Positions 14,399 to 20,259 of a stretch of 20,259 bases of DNA are shown piece after piece. The notes under the pieces were generated by a model. The model was given only the letters and a program-made list of their open reading frames with translations, was not told the origin of the DNA and ran no database searches. A program made the position numbers and the translations under genes. Each line of letters opens with the position of its first letter. Position 1 is the stretch's first letter. The stretch spans positions 1 through 20,259 of the forward strand of contig JALOPK010000080.1 in assembly GCA_025453925.1 (NCBI GenBank), in the 5' to 3' direction. The stretch comes from Candidatus Eiseniibacteriota bacterium (GTDB lineage Bacteria; JAFGKV01).

Positions 14399-14591
14399 CG
14401 GGAACCCTCCATGTCGGCCGCGGGCCGCATGATGTCAGTTGAAGAGCCGCGGAATCATGGAATGGTGGACCATGGGCTCCTCGCACCCTCATCATGATGG
14501 AGTGTACGGACGGACGAAACCGTGGTCAAGACTCCCCAGCGCCGAGGCCTGGCGAGGGTGACGCACGATCGGATGTCGAGCCGAGGCACTG
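14399..14591. other. Divergent intergenic region with a short perfect dyad
   Basis: The 193 bases between the STAND regulator and the kinase-like ORF contain ATGGT-GG-ACCAT (14462-14473), a perfect 5-bp dyad about 65 bp upstream of the regulator ATG, and an ATCATGAT palindrome at 14491-14498. No convincing -35/-10 pair was found in either direction. The dyad would suit an operator, but that is speculation from position. Confidence 0.3.
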
Positions 14592-15116
14592 ATGTCCGTA
14601 GCTTGTCGTCCGAGGCGCGTTGACTGTCCGCGTGAGCCGGTCAGCCTCGGGCAGATCTTGAGCAGCGATGCTACCACCCGCGACAACAGTGAAGCACCGC
14701 CTTCATCCGAGAACGTCCCGCTGCGTGCAGTGCTATCGGACGGTCCTGTCATGTCCACGACAGAATCGTTGCGCATCGGTGCCGCGATACTGGCGGCACT
14801 CGCGAAGGCGGAAGAACACCGCGTCACCGGGGTGACTCCTGACCAGGTACTCCAGTCTCCCGACCGGACGCGGGCTACGGTTCTTCCCACAGCCGGCGGC
14901 CATGCCGGCGCTCAGAGCGGAACGGGAGCCGATTGCACCGCTTCTCTGGTCTGGTCTGCCGGCGCGATTCTGCTGGAGATGTTCACGGGAGAGCCCTTTC
15001 AGGCTGACCGGCCTTTGCCGGATCTCCGCGTTTCCCGACCCGATGTACCCTTCGGCGTCATCGCCGCGGACCTATTGGCGCGCGAGTCGCCGACGCAAGA
15101 CGACGCCACGGCCTGA
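14592..15116 (+). CDS. Degenerate serine/threonine-kinase-like C-lobe protein (pseudokinase or pseudogene)
   Basis: A 174-residue ORF whose residues about 40-170 follow the C-lobe of bacterial Ser/Thr kinases by eye. LRAVLSDGPV ... STTESLRIGAAILAALAKAEEH fits helix E, GVTPDQVLQSPDR fits the segment after the catalytic loop (compare KPxNVL), and WSAGAILLEMFTGEPF (121-136) matches subdomain IX almost perfectly. The HRD catalytic Asp is absent (VTG in its place), the DFG position reads PTA, and there is no N-lobe with a glycine loop. It is either a pseudokinase remnant or a decayed gene. GAGG sits 5 nt before the ATG. The alternative start at 14751 would cut into the homologous part. It is divergent from the STAND regulator. 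Confidence 0.45.
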   Translation: MSVACRPRRVDCPREPVSLGQILSSDATTRDNSEAPPSSENVPLRAVLSDGPVMSTTESLRIGAAILAALAKAEEHRVTGVTPDQVLQSPDRTRATVLPTAGGHAGAQSGTGADCTASLVWSAGAILLEMFTGEPFQADRPLPDLRVSRPDVPFGVIAADLLARESPTQDDATA

Positions 15117-15191
15117 GTCGCGCTGCTCAGAAGCCCGTCGAAGACGTCGGCCCTCTCTCCTCGCGAGGCGGCCGCGGGCCGAGATGTGGGC

Positions 15192-16253
15192 TCACCGACC
15201 TCTCTCGCCTACCACCAGGAGAGACAGCGTCCGCCACGCATCACGCTGCCTTGACACCACCACCAGGTAGCTGCCCCGAGCGAGGTGTTCACCTTGGTCG
15301 GAAATCAGATTCCACGTGATTGTCCCGGACTGCGGGTCTGACGTAGTAAGGGAATGAACGGTGCGGCCGGCAAGGTCACAGACCCGAGCGGTGGCGCCCG
15401 GCTCGCGGAGCACGTCGCCATGGAGCCTGACATAGCCGACTGCGGGGTTTGGCCAGATCGAAACGACGAGTTGATCGCCGTTCTCCACGGGTTCCCCGCT
15501 TCCCGGGTCGAACCCGTTCACCAGCGATCGCGCGCGGGCCGCACACGCACCGTTGGCCGAGCGGTTCATGTGGTTGTCGGGGTAGGAGATCTCGTACTCG
15601 GCACGAAGCGTGTTCTCGTCTGGCTGCCCGGCAGGCCGCGCCGTATGGGCGAATGCGCTGAACCCCACCACGTTACCATGGGTCGAGTGCGAGCTGAGCC
15701 CCACACCAGTGTCTTCGAGCCACGCTCCCCATGACCTGCCTCGCGCACGCACTGCCTGCGGAGGGCAGTTCTCACCTTCCCGGTGATGGGGCACCGACGA
15801 ACAGAACACGAGCTTCTGCTCCGCGTGGTTGTTGAAGTAACCGACGATATCGGAGACGGAATGATCGATCCACCCCTGGAGTACCGCATCACTGACCAGG
15901 TACTCAGTGGGGTAGAAGCACGACTTGATGATGATGATGTCCGCATCCTTCGCATCAGCGGGAAGCCTGGCGCCATCGTTGATGAAGAGCGCGCACAGCC
16001 CCTGCCACTCCGGATCCCATTCGCAGTAGGGCGCATTGTCATCCTCGTGCCAGTTGTCCGTCACGGTATGGCCGTCGGTCTCCAAGTCGGCCCTGAGGTT
16101 CCCGCCGCCCCAGTCGGGATCCCACTCATCATAGTCGCGCAGCCAATTGTCGCCGGTGGATTGGTGGATGAAATGCACATGGGCAGCCCTGGTGCCAATG
16201 CAGAGAACCGCCAGGAATACGCACGAGCACAGCGCAATCTTCGTCGTGTTCAT
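15192..16253 (-). CDS. Secreted SGNH-like protein with C-terminal sorting domain
   Basis: A 353-residue exported protein. Residues 1-23 are a signal peptide (hydrophobic core LCSCVFLAVLCI). The body opens with HVHFIHQSTGDNWLRDYD, a pattern I associate with a group of secreted proteins of SGNH-hydrolase-like fold. Ser32 and the late DNHMN (226-230) could supply catalytic Ser and Asp/His, but this is inference. The C terminus (about 261-353) is a FlgD-like sorting domain: VSIWPNPAVG, ... VCDLAGRTVHSL, ... GSYLVVV. Its last strand is where T9SS-type cargo is recognised. The frame is open to 16760, but the upstream part lies antisense-frame in the esterase gene. AAGGAGG 8 nt before the ATG at 16253 fixes the start. 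It is the third gene of the secreted operon, 53 bp after the esterase. Confidence 0.78.
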   Translation of the reverse strand: MNTTKIALCSCVFLAVLCIGTRAAHVHFIHQSTGDNWLRDYDEWDPDWGGGNLRADLETDGHTVTDNWHEDDNAPYCEWDPEWQGLCALFINDGARLPADAKDADIIIIKSCFYPTEYLVSDAVLQGWIDHSVSDIVGYFNNHAEQKLVFCSSVPHHREGENCPPQAVRARGRSWGAWLEDTGVGLSSHSTHGNVVGFSAFAHTARPAGQPDENTLRAEYEISYPDNHMNRSANGACAARARSLVNGFDPGSGEPVENGDQLVVSIWPNPAVGYVRLHGDVLREPGATARVCDLAGRTVHSLTTSDPQSGTITWNLISDQGEHLARGSYLVVVSRQRDAWRTLSLLVVGERGR

Positions 16254-16306
16254 CGGTGGGACCTCCTTGGGATGCGGTGGGTACTCACGAGGGTGTGTTC
16301 CATTCC

Positions 16307-18439
16307 CTACCTGATGCGGATCACGCGCACAGCCCCTGCGTCGCCGTCTGCCGTCGTAAGGCGCACTGCATAGACGCCCGCCGGTACCGGTGCGCCGAGG
16401 GCATCGGTGCCATTCCATCTCTCGACATGGGTGCCCTGGCCCACGGTGCCCTCCTTCAGCGTCCTCACCTTCTCTCCTACAAGCGTGTAGACCCCCACCT
16501 CGACCTTGGCTGCGCGTGGCATGGTGTAATGAATCGATGTCTCGTGGAGAAACGGGTTCGGCGTGGGACGCGACAGCGTTGGGGTGACCGGTACACCATG
16601 GTCCTGTTCGTCCGCTGGCGTCGATGTCGAGATCACCAGCCGATTGCCCGCCTTGGTCACGGTGGCGGCCACCAAAGTCACGATCCCGGTGTCGCTGGGG
16701 GTGGTCTGTCCGGTCTGGACGACTTCGTTGCCGGGTAGTTGGAAGTTTCGCCAGTAGCACTGCGTCCCGGGCGGGGGCAGGAACTGCCGGACCCGCCGGG
16801 TTGTTACGTCAACGGTGCCGTGATCCGGCATTGTCTCGAGGCCCGGCAGCCCAGGGTCGTAGAGCCTGAGAGCAACCTCCCAGCGGTCGGGCGTTTCCAC
16901 AACATCGCCGGCGAAGTCATTCCAGGGGCACGACCACTCGATGCCGAAGTTGTAGTAGGCGAGGCTGTCGGGCACGACGAGGTTGAGCGTGGAGTTCGAG
17001 AAGCCGGGAAAGCTCCGGTCCTTTCGGAACGAGAAATCACCGAAGGTGAAGTTGGGTGTGTCGAGAAAGCCCCACCACGTGTGGTCGATGGGGAGGGCGG
17101 CCCCGACCCACCCCTGCGTCCGGCCGTCCATGATGTCATACCACGGCGCTCCCTGAGTTTCCCAGTCGACGACCTCATCCTGCGTCCCGTGGTAGGTGAC
17201 TATGTAGGCCATGTCGTCCCGCCACCGATCGACCATGCCTGCCCTGTGGTTCATCCAGAGCCAGACATTGGTGCCATCGTATTGAGTCAGATGGCTCGCG
17301 AAGGCCCCCTCGTTGATCACGGGGAGCGCATGGAAGGGGAGACCCCACTTGGGGGCGGTGTCGCCCATCCACAGCTCGCTCGCGTCGTAGTTGGTCATGG
17401 GCTCACTGCAGTAGACCGCGGCGAACACGTTGGGATAGCGCATGCCCAAGGCCAGGGCCCCGCTGCCGCCCATGGAATGGCCATAGGCGTAGATTCGGTT
17501 CTCATCCACGTTGAAACGAGCATCGCGCACTACGTCATGAATCGCACGGAGCAACCGTTGTTCGGTGAAGTTGCTGACGCTGCCTGCCTCGGGATTCGAC
17601 GGCAGCTCGCCCCAGATGTATTGGGGCCACTCATCACCCCAGGAGTGGTCCTTGGCGTACCCGTAGTACCAGGACTGGTGGGGATCATCGCCGAAGATCT
17701 GAATCGCGGGCCATCCGTAGCCAGTGCCATTCGCATGGTCGGTGAACGCCTCGACGTATCTGGTGCCCCACCCGCTGATCTGCAGAAACAGTGGATACTC
17801 CTGGCCGGGATCATATCCCTCCGGCAGACTGACGAAGTAGTTGTAGACATAGCCGTCCATGGTGGGATTCCACGCGCGGAAGTCCATGAACTGGGTGAAG
17901 ACCATGGCACGGCCGTTGGTTGATCGCCATACCATGACCGGGAGAGGTTCGTCAAACCCTTCAGCCACGCCGGCAGTGAGGGAGTTCTGGCCGGGCGCGA
18001 TGGTCCTATTCTCAGTTCCCTGCGCAACGCTGGTCACCGCATAGTAGGCGAGCGCTTCCTCGCCCTCGTGGACCGTGAAGACGTGCATCCCCTGTGTGTC
18101 CTCAAGCTCGGGGCCGAGATCGGCGATGATGAAGTTCTGCTGGACCGGGGTCATGCCGTAGTCGGTCATCCACCGCTCCGTCAGGTACATTGCGGAGGAA
18201 TCGGGAATCTGTGCCACCTGCATGGCGGAGGCGAGGTTGGCCGACGTGATGGGCTGCACGTGCCGGTAGATCCGGTAGTGCTCGTTGCCCACTCCGGGAA
18301 GCTCCCGCCACGTCAGAATGGTCTGGCCGGCACGATGAGTCGCGGCCAGTTCCGTGGGGGTTTGGGCGGCCAAGGGGCCCCATGAACCCAGCAGGGTTGC
18401 TGTGAGAAGCGTGAGAGCAAAGCGGCGTGTGCTGCGCAT
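16307..18439 (-). CDS. Secreted esterase/peptidase-like alpha/beta-hydrolase with FlgD-like sorting domain
   Basis: A 710-residue exported protein. Signal peptide is 1-25 (ends PLAAQ). An Fn3-like domain spans about 27-160. The alpha/beta-hydrolase is about 196-460: nucleophile Ser322 in YGHSMGGSGALALG, acid D421 in YHGTQDEVV, and His453 in IDHTWWG. This matches the esterase/prolyl-oligopeptidase-like (PHB-depolymerase or feruloyl-esterase-like) group; the substrate is unknown. A beta-rich linker follows, then a C-terminal FlgD-like/type-A sorting domain (about 623-710: RPTPNPF ... VYTLVGEKVRTL ... WNGTDALGAPVPAGVYAVRL). The triad is complete, so it is probably active outside the cell. GGAGG 5 nt upstream supports the ATG at 18439. 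It begins 28 bp after the FG-GAP gene. Confidence 0.85.
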   Translation of the reverse strand: MRSTRRFALTLLTATLLGSWGPLAAQTPTELAATHRAGQTILTWRELPGVGNEHYRIYRHVQPITSANLASAMQVAQIPDSSAMYLTERWMTDYGMTPVQQNFIIADLGPELEDTQGMHVFTVHEGEEALAYYAVTSVAQGTENRTIAPGQNSLTAGVAEGFDEPLPVMVWRSTNGRAMVFTQFMDFRAWNPTMDGYVYNYFVSLPEGYDPGQEYPLFLQISGWGTRYVEAFTDHANGTGYGWPAIQIFGDDPHQSWYYGYAKDHSWGDEWPQYIWGELPSNPEAGSVSNFTEQRLLRAIHDVVRDARFNVDENRIYAYGHSMGGSGALALGMRYPNVFAAVYCSEPMTNYDASELWMGDTAPKWGLPFHALPVINEGAFASHLTQYDGTNVWLWMNHRAGMVDRWRDDMAYIVTYHGTQDEVVDWETQGAPWYDIMDGRTQGWVGAALPIDHTWWGFLDTPNFTFGDFSFRKDRSFPGFSNSTLNLVVPDSLAYYNFGIEWSCPWNDFAGDVVETPDRWEVALRLYDPGLPGLETMPDHGTVDVTTRRVRQFLPPPGTQCYWRNFQLPGNEVVQTGQTTPSDTGIVTLVAATVTKAGNRLVISTSTPADEQDHGVPVTPTLSRPTPNPFLHETSIHYTMPRAAKVEVGVYTLVGEKVRTLKEGTVGQGTHVERWNGTDALGAPVPAGVYAVRLTTADGDAGAVRVIRIR

Positions 18440-18467
18440 GACAACCTCCGCGTGGTGTGGTTCCCCA

Positions 18468-20024
18468 TCAGGGGAGATCGCCGCCGAAGTCGGTCTCGCC
18501 CACGATGTTGGACTCAGGCGATGCCTGGCCCGGGCCGGTGGCAATGCCCAGGTAATAGTAGTTGATGTCGGGATTGCCAATGCCTGTGGTGAAGGTGTAC
18601 TGGGTGGTGGGCGCCAGAACTACTGTCCACGGCGTGGCTGCGCCCGCGTGGAAGTAAGGCAGTGTGCTCCGATAGAGATGATACTGGGTGGCGCCCGAAA
18701 TCGAGTTCCACCACAGGCGGGCGGATGTGCTGCTGATCAGCTCCAGGTGGAGTTCCATGGCTGGCAGGCCGGGAAGGTCGTCCCACTCATATGCATAGGC
18801 GGAACCGGAGTACGTGCCGTTCGGGTTGTCTTGGGGCGCGCCGGTGAGGATCCGCGTCGCAATGCTGACGGACATGCCGAAGCAATCCCCCGCGTTTCCA
18901 TCAATGGGCGTGCGCTTCGCGTGAGACGACCACGTCGAACCGTCACGGGCAAAGGAGTAGATGGCCCCCGAGCCTTCACCATTGGCGTCTTCCCCGTGGG
19001 CACCAATGATGGCGTGGGTTCCCAACCCGTCCATGCTCACCGACCAGCCGAAGTGGTCCCAGGCGGCGGCATCGGGAGCCACAAGCTTCGCCTGCTGGCT
19101 CCAACTCCCGGAGGAGTAGTAGTACACATAGGCTGAACCTGAACTCCCGCCGTCGTCGTCGTCACCGGGAGCACCCACAATAACGTGAGATCCGATTGCC
19201 GATGCGGCGACGGAATGTCCGAACTCGTCGCTGGAGGCACCGTCGGACGCCTGGAGTGCTCCCGATGGATTCCAACTCGACCCGCTCAACAGGAACACCC
19301 GGGCGGATCCCTGATCCTCATTGCTTCCGACGCGATCACCGGGGGCTCCGACGATGGCGACGGTGCCCAGCCCCGAGATGGCCACCGAATAGCCGAAGTG
19401 GTCGCCGGCGGCGGGGTAGGTATTGGCCAGCTCGGCCTCCTGCACCCAGGTGGTGCCGGTGGTTCGATGAAACACGTAGGCCGATCCGGAATCCTCGCCG
19501 TCCTCATCATCATAGGGCGCGCCGATGAGCGCATACTCGACGTTCACGACCGAGGAGATCGAGACCGAGGTTCCAAACTCGTCATACGCCTTCCAGGAAT
19601 CCGTGGGAACGAGCTTGGCCTGCTGACCCCACGTGGTACCACTGCGCTTGAAGACATACGCCGCCCCGGCCCCGGTGCCTCCACTCCACTCCTGCGGCGC
19701 CCCGACAATGGCGTAGTCGCCGCTGATCGCCACGGAATGGCCGAAGAGGACGCCGGGTTCGCCGTCGGACGCCGTGAGTTTGGCCTGCTGTGCCCACGTG
19801 CCGCCGCCCCGGTAGTAGATGTACGCCGATCCCTGGTTGTTGTTGCCGTTGACCTGATCCTGGGGAGCGCCGATGATGGCGTAGTCGCCATTGGTCGCCA
19901 CCGACCAGCCGAACCGGTCGTTAGCGGCGCCATCGCTGGGGTCCAGCTTCTGCTCGACGGCGTGCGATGCGGTGATGAGGACGAGAGTAGCGAGTACTGG
20001 GAGATACGATCTCGAGGCCTTCAT
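18468..20024 (-). CDS. Secreted seven-bladed FG-GAP beta-propeller protein
   Basis: A 518-residue exported protein. Signal peptide is 1-22 (cleavage after ASHA). Seven repeats of about 57 residues follow, each with an FGxSV signature (F38, F94, F150, F210, F268, F325, F382), a YAIIGAP-type strand, an acidic glycine-rich loop suited to calcium (for example DDEDGEDSGSAY), and a GxTWxQQAKL end. Seven repeats match the closed integrin-alpha propeller. An Fn3-like domain fills about 420-505. Unlike the two downstream genes it has no obvious PNP-type sorting domain and ends ETDFGGDLP. Likely an adhesive or matrix-binding surface protein. GGAGG 5 nt before the ATG at 20024 sets the start; 12 extra codons to 20060 are open but lack support. 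First gene of the secreted operon seen here. Confidence 0.9.
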   Translation of the reverse strand: MKASRSYLPVLATLVLITASHAVEQKLDPSDGAANDRFGWSVATNGDYAIIGAPQDQVNGNNNQGSAYIYYRGGGTWAQQAKLTASDGEPGVLFGHSVAISGDYAIVGAPQEWSGGTGAGAAYVFKRSGTTWGQQAKLVPTDSWKAYDEFGTSVSISSVVNVEYALIGAPYDDEDGEDSGSAYVFHRTTGTTWVQEAELANTYPAAGDHFGYSVAISGLGTVAIVGAPGDRVGSNEDQGSARVFLLSGSSWNPSGALQASDGASSDEFGHSVAASAIGSHVIVGAPGDDDDGGSSGSAYVYYYSSGSWSQQAKLVAPDAAAWDHFGWSVSMDGLGTHAIIGAHGEDANGEGSGAIYSFARDGSTWSSHAKRTPIDGNAGDCFGMSVSIATRILTGAPQDNPNGTYSGSAYAYEWDDLPGLPAMELHLELISSTSARLWWNSISGATQYHLYRSTLPYFHAGAATPWTVVLAPTTQYTFTTGIGNPDINYYYLGIATGPGQASPESNIVGETDFGGDLP

Positions 20025-20225
20025 GGTCTCCTCCGTGCGGATGAATGCGAGGTGGCACAAGAGCGCCGCTATCAGGCCCCATGTGTGGATGATCTCAGGT
20101 CTCCATGGAACGGAACGGGGCCACTACTCCTCAGTGTATGAGCCTCGCTCAGGGTTTTCTCAGATTCCGGGTATCAACAGGCGCGAAGGGAAGCCAGGTC
20201 ACCCTTGGCTCTGCTCGATTCCCTC

Positions 20226-20259
20226 CTATCGCGACAGAATCAGAACGCCCGGATCAGCG
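20226..20259 (-). CDS. Possible 3' end of an upstream gene (partial)
   Basis: The minus strand entering the window reads ADPGVLILSR then TAG (20226-20228). A hydrophobic run ending in Arg resembles the tails of sorting-domain proteins. A downstream imperfect hairpin (GCCAAGG/CCTGGC, about 20190-20207) could be its terminator. Only ten codons are visible, so this is a weak call. The gap 20025-20225 shows no other feature. Confidence 0.2.
   Translation of the reverse strand, partial: ADPGVLILSR

Noticed and set aside
16254-16760. 169-codon N-terminal extension of the SGNH-like protein
   Set aside because: It lies within the esterase coding region in another frame, and a signal peptide plus AAGGAGG mark the start at 16253.
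16739-17923. 394-codon plus-strand open frame opposite the esterase gene
   Set aside because: It is the antisense shadow of a gene with a signal peptide, complete catalytic triad and sorting domain, and shows no motif of its own.
19185-20141. 318-codon plus-strand open frame opposite the FG-GAP gene
   Set aside because: Its repeated G/D/R-rich pattern mirrors the propeller repeats on the minus strand; no start signal or family match.

Overview
The window reads as chromosomal DNA from a GC-rich, uncultured Gram-negative bacterium. Three secreted proteins lie in a row at the right end (15192-20024). Two end in a FlgD-like/type-A sorting domain (PNP motif, 'GVYxxRL' tail), and the third is a FG-GAP propeller. 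That combination is common in the FCB superphylum and neighbouring candidate phyla (Eisenbacteria, Latescibacterota, Krumholzibacteriota and similar). The exact phylum is inference. No rRNA, tRNA, CRISPR array or intact mobile element was seen.

Layout. 1-232: repeat-rich DNA with a hairpin, a 25-bp-period direct repeat and two heptanucleotide arrays. 233-907: methyltransferase. 1118-1740: a VapBC-type toxin-antitoxin pair with its own promoter and operator-like repeats. 1789-2297: a non-coding stretch dominated by a 179-bp tandem duplication made of hairpins. 2298-3230: monofunctional proline dehydrogenase, convergent with a mobB-like GTPase (3411-4046). 4482-5213: RluA-family pseudouridine synthase. 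5511-8731: a tightly overlapping four-gene membrane operon of unknown function (one Fn3/conserved-domain membrane protein and three further membrane proteins). It is divergent from a HEAT-repeat membrane protein (8861-9832), which is followed by a MIP18/DUF59 protein, a pirin and a small overlapping ORF. 11372-14398: a 1008-aa STAND ATPase regulator with a C-terminal SARP-type DNA-binding module, divergent from a degenerate kinase-like ORF (14592-15116). 15192-20024: the secreted-protein operon, running right to left.

The gaps on the left (1-5510) hold several families of short structured repeats: heptad arrays, REP-like palindromes, and a CCCTCACC/GGGAGAGG family. Some recur two or three times within a few kilobases.

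The best candidate for an undescribed system is the 5511-8731 membrane operon. Its four genes overlap or abut, a near-consensus promoter drives it, and its first protein has a long, strongly conserved-looking soluble block with no assigned function. The second candidate is the secreted cluster: a seven-bladed propeller, an alpha/beta-hydrolase and an SGNH-like protein. Domain assignments come from reading motifs by eye; no database search was run.
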